This document shows positions 14,179 through 26,800 of a stretch of DNA of 64,000 nt, in pieces. The stretch lies in the NCBI GenBank assembly GCA_008711295.1, contig VUYV01000158.1:1187603-1251602 (forward strand), given 5' to 3'. Numbering within the stretch: the stretch's first letter is position 1; every line of letters begins with the position of its first letter. The position numbers and the translations under genes were made by a program. The notes under the pieces were generated by a model. It was given only the letters and a program-made list of their open reading frames with translations. It searched no databases and was not told the origin of the DNA. Origin of the DNA: Anarhynchus alexandrinus (Eukaryota > Chordata > Aves > Charadriiformes > Charadriidae).

Positions 14179-14749
14179 TGACGCGCGGAAAGTAGACTCC
14201 ACAACCGAGATGGTTGTAAAGTAGGTATGTTTATTCAGCGCCGGGCAGCACGGGGGGTCACCTCACCACAATAGTGTGTGCCCAATGCAGTGGCTTTCTC
14301 AAATATATATATTACTTAATCACATAAACATGAGATTTCCGAATACACCTATACATATTCATGACCTGTCCCCGCTTCGTATTAAAATTAACTCTAAGAC
14401 ATCATTTTCATAAACTCCTCCCAACTACGCTTGCGCATTGCCTCCTGGTGGTGGTCGCTGAGGGATGTGAGGATGAAGGCTGATGATTCCTCTTCATCAC
14501 TGCAAGTAACCTTTTGCTTTTGCGCAGACTCAGTTCTTCCTTGGTCTTTGTCCAGACCGCAGGGTCGGTTTCAACCGCTTCTCCAGACAGGTTCTTGTTC
14601 ATTATCAGGAGCTGTCCTTGACAACATCACAAGACTTCTTGCTTCGTCTGGTTTTCAGTAAACTATCAGGCCTGTCTTTTAGGTTATATATCACTACTAG
14701 CCAATTAGTACAGAATGTGTCGTTATCTCTATCATACACCCCTGACTCA
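14179..14749 (-). mobile_element. Solo LTR of an endogenous retrovirus (571 bp)
   Basis: The element starts TGAGTCAGGGG and ends CGCGCGTCA on the minus strand, giving TG...CA ends with short inverted TGA/TCA termini. It is flanked by a perfect 4-bp direct repeat, GCAC, at 14175-14178 and 14750-14753. On the minus strand it has a TATATAA box near 14690-14680 and a polyadenylation signal AATAAA at 14235-14230, 51 bases before the 3' end, as expected for an LTR with short R and U5 parts. There is no gag, pol or env sequence next to it, so it is a solo LTR left by recombination between two LTRs. A 4-bp duplication fits gammaretrovirus-like (ERV1) integrases better than the 5-6 bp of ERVL or alpha/beta groups; the family is not identified. 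Confidence 0.83.
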
Positions 14750-14753
14750 GCAC
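14750..14753. repeat. Right target-site duplication of the solo LTR (GCAC)
   Basis: The match to 14175-14178. Together the pair fixes the LTR ends at TG and CA. Confidence 0.75.
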
Positions 14754-17700
14754 AGTAGTTTTATCTAGAATCTCCAAAAATTCTTGTGAGAGACAGTGTA
14801 TATAAAGCACCATCAGGCTGGTGGTTATCTTTCAGTTGCAGTCAGAATTACACTAATTTCTGCTGTGACTGTAAATATCCCTGAACAGCTTACTTTCACT
14901 GGAGTATTAATTGCCTGTAAAAGGACAAGAGTTGTGCAGTTGAATTACTTGCTCCGGTGGGAATACAATAGTTTAATGGCAATGTAACAGGCAAATTTAA
15001 TTTTTCTATTACATTCAAATACTTTTTTCCTTCCACATGTTTCATCTGATTTCTTTATCAGCTCAAACTGTTTGCTACACTGTTGTCCAATTAAACCTCC
15101 CACTTCTGAAACAAAAATTAGCTATTTACATTGATTCTTTAAGGTGGCTTTTTAGCTGAGCTACATATTTGCCAACAAATGAAAAAAAAAAAGTGCATTC
15201 CTATATAAATTCCTCCTACCAGCTCCCTACATCGAAATCCTATCTGCTGATGAACAGAGGTCCTCAAAACCAGGCTCATCCCATGCCAGGGTTGGTGGTT
15301 TCCGCTCCCATCAGTGGGTGAGGAGTGCCGTCCCGGTGTGCTCCCACACCTCCGACCACAGGACAGTGTGGTCACTAAGTCAGGCTCTCAGCCAGGGGAG
15401 GCTCATACACACCCTGATGCACTGCACACCATCTGCCAGCCTTTCATCCCTTCAGTCAAAGCATGTCCTTGGGAAATGATTTTTTGTAACAGAACAATGG
15501 CTTATACTCTATTTTGTTTCTGCATCTCTATAGAAATAGTGCTGCAATTGCATTTTCATGACTTAATATACTTGCCTAAATTCACTTAACTTGGTGAAGG
15601 TATACCAAATTAAAAAACTGTAAAGATATTGAGTAGTCAAATGCAGTAACTAAAGGATTTTTTAATCACTTCAGATATAGAAACTGCAGCTTGCAGTGGA
15701 TGACCTTGCGGGTTAGATCAGCGTACAGCCCTATGTGGCAGGGGACCATGAGCTCAAGAGCAGACACCATGGCACAGGCACTGAGTTTTTTCAAAACTCA
15801 GAGAAAGCCCCTGCAAGACACTCATGACCTTTTTATTTACTGACAGCTTTTATTTAAATTTGTTGAAGAGCAAAGGTGAACATTTACCAAACCCAGATAA
15901 AACCATACACAAATTACCATCCAGGGAAGCTTGCCTACTGCCTCTCTCAAATGTAGCAAATAGAAAAAGTTTCTCCACAAGGCTCTTGTTCTGAAAATAG
16001 CTTTTACCAAATGACAACCAACTCATCTGCATGTTAATTTTAAAAGTGTAGGTATTTGAAATACTACATTTTTCACACTTTTAAACCCCAGTTATTGTTT
16101 AAACATTGAAAATATTTTTCATTACTGAACATGTCACATATGATTCAGTTCCATTTTCAAGTTTCAGAGTTAATGTCTGCAACCTCAACTCTCAGAGGTC
16201 TCTCTTAGGTCCGTTTATTTCATTTATTCAAATAAATGGGACCTCGGAAATACTGGGAAATGGATGGAGGCGCAGAGTGGAAAAGCAAGGACAGCAGAGT
16301 AAGGAAAATATTGGATGTATCAGTGTTTTAAGTCTAGTTGCTAGCCCATTAGTTTGTGCTGCTCAAGTATCAATTTATGTAGCTGAAAATCTTAAAGAAA
16401 ACCCCCATGTTTTCATCTTCTTTCTTTCTCTAAAAAAATAAATTCAAATAAATTTTAATAGCAACTCTTTTATCTCAAGGGATAGCTTCCTTTGAAACAT
16501 ATAAACTCCTTAGTAGACAAATGGTCACAACTTGCTGTCACTAGGACTTAAGAAGAAGTTCAAGACACTGACCAAATTACTATGCAGGAAAGTCAGTGCT
16601 GGTATCACGTTCTTTCAATCTAGCAGATTTTGGAATGCAATTTTCAGAAATGTTAAACTTAGCCTGCTTTGTTCCCTTATGTTTCAGATCACTACATTTA
16701 GGAGAAGCGAAAGTCTTGATTAACCCTTTCATATCCATGACTTGTGTCTTGATAGCATTTAAAAGTAAAATTTCAGTTGCCACTTTCATTTTAAAATACT
16801 TTCCCCATTAACTCTTTAGAAAATATTTACTTTCTGCCAAACGAAAACACACTTGAAGGTCAGAAGCACACATAAACCCAGTCAGGGTTGAAGTCACTCC
16901 ATCACTCCCTCATTGCTCCTGACAGCATTAAGCTAGGGACAAAAAGGCAAATGTTAATAACAGAGTGTCAGCCTGGATATTTGTCAGTACTACGGAACGT
17001 CCTTGCTCTTGTGTTTAGTTCTATTAGTGCCCTTACATTCTTTTAAAACATTTTCTAAGAGAAAAAAACGCAAGAGAAAACCAGCACAATGTCAGCTAAA
17101 ACAGGAAATGTCTTCCATGAGAAAATTTCCAAGCAGTGTAATTATTTTGAGATCACTATAAGGACTGAGGACATCTTCAGATCTTGAATCAAGCTCCGAG
17201 GTTGCATTCATCTGTCCATGATGAATCCCCCCTAATGATGGATTGTTCCTTGAGAGAGATGACACAAAAAGAACATCACCAAGGGAAAAAAAAAAACCAA
17301 CTAGGGAATTTATGGCCTATAAAGTGTTTTCCTAGGTACCCTGAGACATATTGGACCACTTGATGTTTTCATAGGAAACACCCATGTCCCCTACCACTTT
17401 TCCTGCAGGTCAGAAGAGTGCACTCCCACTGATGGGTTATTTTCATTTGCTATTTGAAATTTACGTCTCCAATATATCTTCATCAAGTTAACAAAAAGAA
17501 AATGACATATGACTAACAAGCAGCAGTAGGGATGAGCCAGTCACATCATCAGCAACCTGGTCACATCACTAACCTAGTCACGTCATTTAACTAGTTACCC
17601 CATTTGCAGCTGACATCACATCTCAGGGTCTGCCTACAGGAGGTGTCCTCAGGGGTGCCAAGAGCAGATAGGTGGTTGGCTTTTCTCTGAGTCACATCCT

Positions 17701-18136
17701 CAGGTCAGCTCCTTCCCTCCCCTGTGACAAGCCAGTTGTCCTGCAGCCCAGTCTCACTTCTGCGTCTTTCTCAGTCCAGACAAAATCCACTGCCCAGTGA
17801 GGATGGGCAGCTGAGCTGGCACACTTTGTTGCGGGGCGGGTTCCTATGAAGAAATGATTTGGCCTGGACCAGGTCTTCCCAGGATTTGACTTTGGCCACT
17901 GGGACAGGGACTGGGTTGGCACTGGTCATATTTCTCTATTATATGCCATACTAGAGGTCTAGCAAGTTAGGCTTTTCTGCTGAGCCTGTTAGACATGGTC
18001 CCACAGGAAAGACACTATTGGAAGAGGGTATGCAGACCTGCCCAGCATTCCCCCCATCCTAGCAGGGTTGTCTACAAAGCATTCAGGTTGCAACATAAAC
18101 CAGTTCAGCCCAAAAGTTTTAGGCAAAGAGTGTTTC
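14754..18136. other. Intergenic DNA between solo LTR and CR1
   Basis: AT-rich up to 17.5 kb, then the degenerate minisatellite and a GC-richer part (17600-17930) without a recognisable gene. Confidence 0.6.
17537..17608 (+). repeat. Degenerate minisatellite, about 18-bp unit, 4 copies
   Basis: The units are CCAGTCACATCATCAGCAA (17537-17555), CCTGGTCACATCACTAA (17556-17572), CCTAGTCACGTCATTTAA (17573-17590) and CTAGTTACCCCATTTGCA (17591-17608). The third contains GTCACGTCA, a CRE-like word, where the others have CACATCA. Confidence 0.7.
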
Positions 18137-19118
18137 TGGTGACCCTCAGGGGTCCATATTGGGACCAGTGATGTTCAATATCTTCATCAATAACATAAAC
18201 AGTGGGATCGAGTGCACCCTCAGCAAGTTTGTGGATGACAGCAAGCTGAGTGATGCGGGCGACATACCTGAGGGACAGGATGCCATACAGAGGGACCTGG
18301 ACAAGCTCGAGAAGTGGGCCTGTGTCAGCCTCATGATGTTCAAAAATGTCAAGAGCAGGATCCTGCGCCTGGGTCGGGGCAACCCTGAGTATCAATACAG
18401 GCTGGGGGATGGAGGGATTGAGAGCAGCCCTGCCAAGATGGACTTGGAGGTACTGGTGGATAAAAAGCTGGACATGAGCCAACAGTGTGCACTTGCAGCC
18501 CAGAAAGCCAACTGTACCCTGGGCTGCATCAAAAGAAGTGTGGCCAGCAGGTTGAGGGAGGGGATTCTGCCCCTCTACTCTGTGCTCGTGAGACCCCACC
18601 TGGAGTACTGCATCCAGCTCTGGAGCCCTCAGCACAGGAAAGACATGGAACTGTTGGAGCAGGTCCAAAGGTGGGCCACAAAAATGATCAGAGGGCTGGA
18701 GCACCTCTCCTATGAGGACAGGCTGGGAGAGTTGGGGTTGTTCAGCCTGGAGAAGACTCTGGGGAGACCTTATTGTGGCCTTTCAGTACTTAAAGGGGGC
18801 CTACAGGAAAAATGGGGACAACTTTTTAGCAGGGTCTGTTGTGATAGGACACGGAGTAGTGGTTTTAAACTAAAAGAGAAAAGATTAAGACTAGGTATAA
18901 GGAAGATATTTGTTTACAATGAGGGTGGTAAAACACTGGCACAGGTTGCCCAGAGAGGTGGTAGATACTCCATCCCTGGAAACATTCAAGGTCAGGTTGG
19001 ATTGGGCTCTGAGCAATCTGATGCAGTTGAAGATGTCCCTGCTCATTGCAGGGAGGTTGGGCTAGATGACCTTTAAAGGTCCCTTCCAACCTAAACCATT
19101 TGATGATTCTATGATTTT
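18137..19118 (+). mobile_element. CR1 LINE 3' fragment (1.0 kb)
   Basis: It starts at the GVPQGS region (GACCCTCAGGGGTCCATATT) and has an open frame from 18159 to 19076. It shows [20 protein letters not shown], then VDDSKLSD (the catalytic Asp-Asp pair kept), LGVLVD-like [40 protein letters not shown] and [20 protein letters not shown]. After about 18760 the frame has slipped relative to CR1. The 3' end is intact: GGTTGGGCTAGATGACCTTT, CCTTCCAACC, then GATTCTATGATTTT at about 19100-19118. It was truncated at the 5' end on insertion and is non-autonomous. Confidence 0.95.
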
Positions 19119-21867
19119 AAGAGAAACTGCACTCGTGGGAATGGTAGAGGTAATGGCGACAAACTTTTTACAAAGTTTTACAGTGTGCTATAGGTCTATC
19201 ATGTGCTATATCATTGTCCTGTCTTGGCGTCTGTCAGAGATTTAGGCTTTTGAGCTGCCACTGCCACTGTAGCTTTGATGAGCTGGCCATGATTTTTGTT
19301 TGTTTGTCTGTTTGTTTCTGTGTTCTTGCACTGACAGATTTTTTGTATTTATTGTTTGTAATGTACTTCTCCAGTCTGTCTCCATCAGGTTAACAGAAAT
19401 GAGTTGACCTATGAATAACACACAATAGAAGAAATGAAAAACATTTTCCTTAAAATTCAAAAGATAGCAGTTTATTCCTTAACCTGCAATAGACTTTCAA
19501 ACTGTGAAATGATCAGTGCAGTCTGTGGTAGATTACAGTCTAATACGACAGAAAACTATATATGGTGAAATAAACCTAAGGGAGAAGAGAAAGTGCACAG
19601 TTGTGGAACAAACCCATGCAGTCTGGATACAAAATATTCCAAAGACAGACCCGGAGGTGGGGTCTGCTCTGAACAAGGGTTGAAAGCTCCTTACCAAAAC
19701 ATCCCAGCCTGTGCTTTGGTCCCAGCCTGGCTTGTCTGTTATCTCAGGAAGGTGTCTGTCACCGGGAATCCCCAGGACAGGGCTGTGGGCCTCTCCCACA
19801 GCAAGCTCTGGGCTGTGTTGGTCAGGGGACACGGGAGGAGCTGCGGGGACTCCTATGCACATGGAAGGGTGTTGCATGGGTCCCAGCAAACTTTGTTCCA
19901 TGGGAGCAGCACCAGTGCAGCTGAGGTTCTGATGTGGGTACTGATTTCTGCAGGAGCTTTTCTACTTCTATATACTAAAGTTAAAAGATAACTGGAAGGT
20001 AGCTAAGAAGAAAACTGGAAAAAAAAAATATCTGTCATCGCCCCTTATTACTGTTAGGGGCAAATCCTGATGACTGCTATGTTTTTGGTGTTAGAGACAG
20101 AAAGAGATGGATGGCACCATTAGTATTTTCAAGAGAACTTACAGTTCATGCAGATAAATGGTGGAGTAGGATGAATTTTCTCAAAGGTTTTGGTCATTTC
20201 TTTACACTACTATTTCATCTTTTGAACCAGTCATTTAAGTACTTCTGTTCAGCAACTTCTATGAATACAAGAGGGGAGAGGGATAAAATTCAACCAGCAA
20301 AACTTTTTATTTGGTTAATAATTTTAAAACCCCAAAGCTCCAGCCTCAAAATCTGTTCATGCTCTACTAGTGCTTTATAATCTCAAACCCTTGCTCAAGA
20401 GGATAAATTTTCCTTGTTTCATCTTACTTTAGCATTCACACTACAGGAAATCAATTTTCACATCAAAGGGATATTAATCACCCCGGGCTCCGTTCTCCTC
20501 CATGTTGCAATCTCATGTTTTTGAAGTTGTCCTGACTTGGAGGTAAATTAATTTAACATTCCATTGTCATGCATGGTTCTTTCTTTTAATACTGTATATT
20601 TGTTTTGCTTCAGCAGCATATTTACAATAGGTAATCTTTCTGACTGGTTGCCTTTGTAACCAGCAAAGCAATTACGGGCAACACCAGAGTGTCTGTACCA
20701 CTTCTTGTCTGAATACCTGGTGGAGGACAGTCTAGTTCATCACTTACGATTTTATTGTGATTTCTGTGCTTCAGAGCTCTTTCTCATTTTATATGCTGGT
20801 ATTTTGTTTTAGAAAACATGGTTGTTAAAAATACCTTAAAACATATAAGCACTTTTTTTTTTTTTCCAAAGTCTTAAAGTAATTTAAAAAAAAGTCAGAG
20901 GCACTTCATTATGGGACTTCTCTGAAGCACACTGAAATTGTTGTAGCTATCTAATGGCTCCAGCAACCTCCTGATCGTGTCATACCTCTAGGATAAAATA
21001 GATAGTAAGAGTAAATGTAAGAACCGGTATGCTGAGAGGTCCCAGTGAAACTCACACCAATTACCATTTAAGTGTCTATCAACCTGTCAAAATTCAAGAA
21101 CTGAGAAGGCTTGTAAAACCATATCTGAGTAACAACAGATGGGAAAAAAGGTAAAAACTCTGGCAGAATTAGTTAGGGATAGCAGTGAGATATCTTTGAG
21201 TAGGAATGATTTATTTTTCCAGGCATGGGGATTTTAAACAACATAGTTTAGAGATTCGCCATCACTTTGCTGCCATGGAAACATTAAGCGATTAGTGTTC
21301 AAATAAAAAGTCTTGATCAAAACAGTACTGAAGATTTCACTTCAGAAAAATGCTGATCTTGTAAATATAAACTGTCTGGGACAAGGGACACAGAATTATC
21401 TTCTGTCTCAAAGTCATAACTCCTGAGGAATGAGGAACCCAGAAGAGCAAAATTTCAATCAGTATGGGGAAAAGGTTTTCTGTTATAGCAGATTTACTTT
21501 ATTCACTAAGTTTATTCACCAGAAAGTACATTATTGGATGAGCAGAAATAGTAATGAATATTTATCAAATTCCCAAAGCGTTTTCACAAAAATGTGCTAC
21601 GGAGAGGGAACACAGTAATGTCAGAAAAACTGGAAAATTTCTTTTCTTTTAAAGATAAACATTTTGAGATTTCATTTTAAAGTTTTCATCACATAAAACA
21701 GTTTTAAAAAGTAATGTTTTGAGTCTACGAAAGCTAAAAATATATCAATAAATATTTGGGTTTGTTATTTCAAAACTTTGCAGAGAAATCTCTACCATTT
21801 TTATTTTCAATCGGTTAAAAACTGTCTGTTTTCTGTGCATTCTAGTAACTAATTCTAATGAAAGACA
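19119..21867. other. Intergenic DNA between two CR1 copies
   Basis: A GC-richer patch at 19590-19940 allows frames of over 120 codons on both strands, but neither translation resembles a known protein. The rest is AT-rich. Confidence 0.6.
19295..19320 (+). repeat. (TTTG)n microsatellite
   Basis: About six TTTG-type units, one of them altered to TCTG. Confidence 0.85.
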
Positions 21868-22412
21868 GCTCGATATGAGTCAGCAGTGTGCCCGGGCAGC
21901 CAAGAGGGCAAACCGCATCCTGGGGTGCATCAAACACAGTATAACCAACCGGCCAAAGGAGGTGATTGTCCTGCTGTATTCAGCGTTGGTGCAGCCTCAC
22001 CTTGAGTACTGTGTGCTGCTCTGGGCCCCACAGTTTAAGAGGGATGTGAAGGTCCTTGAATGAGTCTTGAGGAGGGCAACAAAGGAGAAAAGGAGGCTGA
22101 GGGGCAACCGCATGGCTCTCTACAGCTTCCTGAGGAGGGCAAGTGGAGAGGGAGGTGCTGAGCTCTTCTCCATGGTATCCAGTGACAGGAATCATGGGAA
22201 CGGTTCAAAGCTGCACCAGGGGAGGTTTAGACTGGATGTTAAGAAGTGTTTCTTCACCGAGAGGGTGGTCAAACCCTGGAACAGGTTTCCTAGAGAGGTG
22301 GTCAAAATCCCAAGCCTGTCAGTGTTTAAGAGGCATTTGGAAAATGCCCTTAACAACATGCTTTAACTTTTGGTCAGCCCTGAATTGGTCAGGCACTCCT
22401 CTAACTGAAATA
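21868..22412 (+). mobile_element. CR1 LINE 3' fragment with internal deletions
   Basis: The copy starts at MSQQCARAAKRANRILGCIK and ends with the CR1 3' UTR type TTTTGGTCAGCCCTGAATTG, then AACTGAAATATT. About 60 bases that normally encode the [12 protein letters not shown] segment are missing near 22080, so the frame jumps from the one at 21875-22063 to the one at 22067-22366. The GTTGGACTAGATGATC box is also missing between GGTCAGGCA and AACTGAAA. The 3' tail has turned into a pyrimidine satellite, given separately. Confidence 0.93.
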
Positions 22413-22494
22413 TTCTCTCTTCTCTTCTCTTCTCTCCTCTCCTCTCCTCTCCTCTCCTCTCCTCTCCTCTTCTCTCCTCTCCTCTCCTTTCTTC
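22413..22494 (+). repeat. (TCTCC)n / (TCTCT)n pentanucleotide satellite
   Basis: About 80 bases of pure pyrimidine on the plus strand, first TCTCT units and then TCTCC units. It starts directly after the CR1 3' end AACTGAAATATT, where related CR1 copies carry short tails such as repeated ATTCT. It therefore most likely grew from the CR1 tail. Such polypurine/polypyrimidine mirror tracts can adopt triplex DNA. Confidence 0.93.
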
Positions 22495-23834
22495 TGTGCT
22501 GTGCTATGAAGTTAAAATCTGATGATTTCACAGACACATATGCCAGAAGTGTAAACTCTGGGAAGATTTTTGGTTTCCTATTTGCCCTCACTGCATTGTA
22601 TGGAAGAGAAGTAATTTGTTTCTAATCTCAAAAAAAAATAATAGGTTATTTTTCAGAAATTGCGAGACAGTATTATTCCTTTTCAGAGTTATACACTTAG
22701 GCACTTTACTAAGGCTTAGAAGATACACATGGTATATTAAAAAGTTCTGAAATGTTTTTAAACTGTTCTCTTTGTAACTGTGTAGCACATTGTACTTAGA
22801 GGCACAAATTTTTTCATCAGATTTACTTTCTTGGTTTCAGCTGAATCACCCAAATGAGTATTGAATTGGTACAATTATAACATAGTAGCAGTTAATATAT
22901 CCATTTGGGCTATCCTACAGATGATATTCAGCAAAATATCAAATATTTTCTAGAATAAATTCTGGAATGACATATCCTGTCAGTATCCTGAATATCATTA
23001 GTCATTGCTGCAGAGTAAATACAGACTGTCTCAAATGGACTTTATTACTATTTATACCATTTGTGACAAGTAAAGATATTTTGTGCAGCGTATTACTAAA
23101 AATTAAATTTGAAATGGAGTATAAGTTGGTTTAAGCAACCCTGTTCAACTCAAAATATCACAAAATTAATTTGCAAATATAACTTCATATTCATTTAAAA
23201 TATTAGAAATAGCTCCTGCAAATTAGGTAATAATGTTTCTGGGAAGCATTCAGTGAGTCAATGTAGACATGATCATATACCTCACAGACTAACATTGTAT
23301 AAAATACTATATTAAAGTAATAGAATTATAGTGCAACTAGATAAAAGATGAACTTTTTTGATGGTTTGAGACATTTTCATTAAACACCACTGATTTCCTT
23401 TGCCTCCAAACTAGCTGGTTTGGTAAAATTACTCCACAATATTTCAAGACTGATTTCTAGCCCAGACTAACTCAACTATGCAAATTTCCGGATATTGAAC
23501 AGACATCAAACTAGTAAGTCTTCTCCCATTTGTTTGGTACTAATAACCTGAGAGAAATACTACTGACTTTCCCATCTGGAGAGCAGAACCAAATGAAGGC
23601 TACTGCATTTTAAATCATCTCTATGACACTATAATAAGAACAACAGAATTTGTTTGGAAGAAAATATCTTCACGGATATCTTCATGACTTTCTTCTTCTG
23701 TTCACAGTGAAAAAAGCTCATCTTCACCTTTCTAAGAGCTGCCAACACAGTGTATTGTTGAATTACTCCTGAGTCTATGCTGAAGCAAATTGCACGTTGT
23801 GAAGATTTTCATCTGCATCTAAATCACAAGAAGC

Positions 23835-23850
23835 TTTTTTTTTTTTTTTT
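23835..23850 (+). repeat. Poly(T) run, 16 bases
   Basis: An uninterrupted T run; the flanks do not resemble a processed transcript. Confidence 0.9.
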
Positions 23851-26800
23851 AATTGTTTAGTTGAAACCATACCATGTCCAAACACACCTATTGCTCCCAC
23901 TATTCAAGGCATAATTTCTCTGTGGTCATTTAGATGTTGGCTCTTGCAGCCATGAAATTGGGTGGATTTTGCGTAACATAATTCAGCAGCATGCCAAATT
24001 TTAGAGAGTCTACATTGGCTGCCAGCAGAAGCTGTAATATGTTCTGGATGATATTGTGGAGGAGTTGAGAGGGGGAAAGGAAAAAAGGGCTATTGACCTT
24101 TCTCCCAAGAGAACAAATTAGAGAATACTAGTGAAAACTGAATGCTTCCTTAAAGATCAATGATGGCAACCTTACATGAGGGAGTGCTTGACTGACTGGT
24201 AGCTAATCCCTTCTTTAGAAAGTTGCTGAGGGTGAGTGAAGTTACACTGCAGTATACTACTGTTATACTACAGTAGGGAAAAGTTATGATAGTATGGATT
24301 AATTAATCTGTTTCTTCAGATATTTATACACATACAGGAACTAGTAACGCCTTGGAATTCGTAGCCAGTGCTATGCCACTGTCTTAATAGAACAGCAACA
24401 AAAGCAAAGTATAATGTTCAAATTTTCCAGCTATGACAGTCCCCTACCCACGTGTGTGAAATGCACTAAGTACGTTGTTTGAAACGAAAGCAGTGGTAAG
24501 AAATCTACTGCCCCGCTGAGTACTGACCATTACTTCTTGTTATATGTTGTGACCGGGGTGTTCAAATGGAGCCATGCAGCAGAAGGCTGTGGTATCAGAT
24601 GTGCCCTTATCCTCTCGAGTCGACAAAGGCAAGAGAAAAAGGGAGGGGGTAGATGTGTTCAGGACTAAGCAGCCATCAGGGAGAGGACAAAGGAGTGGAT
24701 ATGATTGAGGACTGAGTGTGACCAAAGTCATTTGCTGATGCTCCTAAATTAAAAACTTTGACTAGCAGCAGTGACCATTGGAAAGTCATACCCTAGCAAA
24801 GAAAATGATGCCTAGGTTTTGTGAAGCTGTCAATGCATGCTTTGCTAGAAAAAAACTTGAAAGCAAAATTGATACTATTAACTGTGAGACTCCAGTCTCT
24901 ATTGTTAAATCAGTAAATCTTGAAAGAGATCAAACCAGAGTGAACTGTTTTTTTTTCCTTAATTTTATCTTTTTATTTAATCATGAAGAAGCCAAATCAG
25001 TGTTATTCCATTAATACTTTGTTTCCACAGAGATACTCAAGAAAGCCAAACTGAATTAACTAAAGATTTAAATTTAAAGCACGCGGAGCAACTTGCATTA
25101 GACCTCTGCATGGTAGTGCTCAGAAACAGCTTTCATTTATGAAAATTTAATTTGCTTCTGAACAATCCAAACCTTTTCATCCTGAGTGAAATTTTTTAAG
25201 CAGAAGTCTAACATGTCTCATATTCATACCTTTGGATAAATGGACTATTCCTTCTTTGACAAGTCCTGGGAAATTAGACCTCCACAGAAAAGTTTAGGTT
25301 ATTTCTGTCATAACAGAAATTTGTGCCAGATTCTTATTTTTAATATATCTTTTGAGTGATATATTTTAACATATAGCTCAACAAGAAAAAGACAACTAAA
25401 AAACATTACATTTTCCCAACATCAATGGCTTAACAATTTACAGCAAAGAGATTCATTAATACTACATGAGCAGGATTTTTTACAAAACACTTAGAGGATA
25501 AAACATAAAGCCTTATAGGTGAGGATTTACTTTACAATTCTTATATCAGGCAACGCAGCATTAAAGCTCCATTAGGAGATTTCTCTTGAACTTTTAGCAT
25601 TTCATGAGCCATGTAAAAGGTAGACTAAATAACTTTGTAAGGACTGGTAATAATGTTGATAGATTTTTATGCACATCTTGCAGCAGGATGCTGTGCATAT
25701 TTCTGCAGCCACATGAAAAATCTAACTACTTTCCAGACAGTAAGTATGGAAAGGGAAATGGAGTAGGATGGATAAGCAGAAATGATAGTCAAGACCATTA
25801 CTTCACTCATGTGCTTGCCATCCAAGAAAGTATTAAGAACTGGGCGGCACTCAGAAAACTCTGTATAATACAGGTTCTATAACTAAGCAGTCTTTTAATT
25901 TCTCTCCTCCCAGTGAAGAGGATTTAGCTCAAGAACTACAGAGAGATTTTAAAACAAGAGGCCGATGTATTCTTTGTGAAGAAATTTGTTTTATTAATAA
26001 CTATTGGTTGAACATAGTAGGGGGAATATCATTATGTTGTACTCTTTATGTTAAAACATTTGAAAACGATCAAGACAATCAGTCTTAGGGCCCATTTTGA
26101 AGACAGCAGGACATAATTTTCCAAAAATCTCATGGTTTTTTTACATGGAAGGAGGAAGAGATGAAGAGACGCTCCCTTCTTTGAACAGCCATTAAAGGTG
26201 AGGGCAGGGTGTCTGGATTCTCTTTCTAAACAAAGAGCTGTTCAAGTCTGTGAACATAATACCTGGCATGGGAAACTATTTAACCCTCAAACAGTACTAG
26301 GTAATAAAAGAAATAACTGTGTGGGCTGAAGGTAAAAAAGCGCCTTAGGAAAAGGTTTCTGACTGAGTCTTAAATGTACCAGTGTGCAGTAACCTACAGA
26401 TGAGAGTGCTCTCTCTGCACCTCCCAAAACTCCCTCCTTGCCAGTCACTGGGCACCTCCTGACACATTGTCCTTCCCTATACCATAGAGGCACAACTTCC
26501 AGGTGTGGATAGTGAGATCCCTACTGGTCTCATGGCTATGTTCATACCGTAGAGTTTGCATACATGATCTGCTGTAAAACAGCACAAGTTTATCCCAGAT
26601 GAATGTTTGGTCCATAAAATCACAAGAATGGAAAACATGGGAAATAGTTGTGCTTTCACCTACGATTTAGGCAGATATATGTCTTGACATACAACGATAC
26701 CCAACATCTGTATCAACAGAGAACACTTCATATGTTATGGTGTGAAATGAATGGGCAATAGTCTACATTTGCCACCGCAGAATTTCCCCTGTGTTGGGAA

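Noticed and set aside
22319..22591. Minus-strand 90-codon ORF with an Arg/Glu-rich repeat.
   Set aside because: It is the translation of the TCTCC satellite and CR1 tail, not a gene.
25915..26088. An open frame of 58 codons starting EEDLAQELQRDFKTRGRC after a CTCCTCCCAG acceptor-like sequence, as a possible terminal exon.
   Set aside because: No start codon, no partner exon, no clear poly(A) signal at the right place, and the peptide is not recognised; open frames this long occur by chance in three frames.
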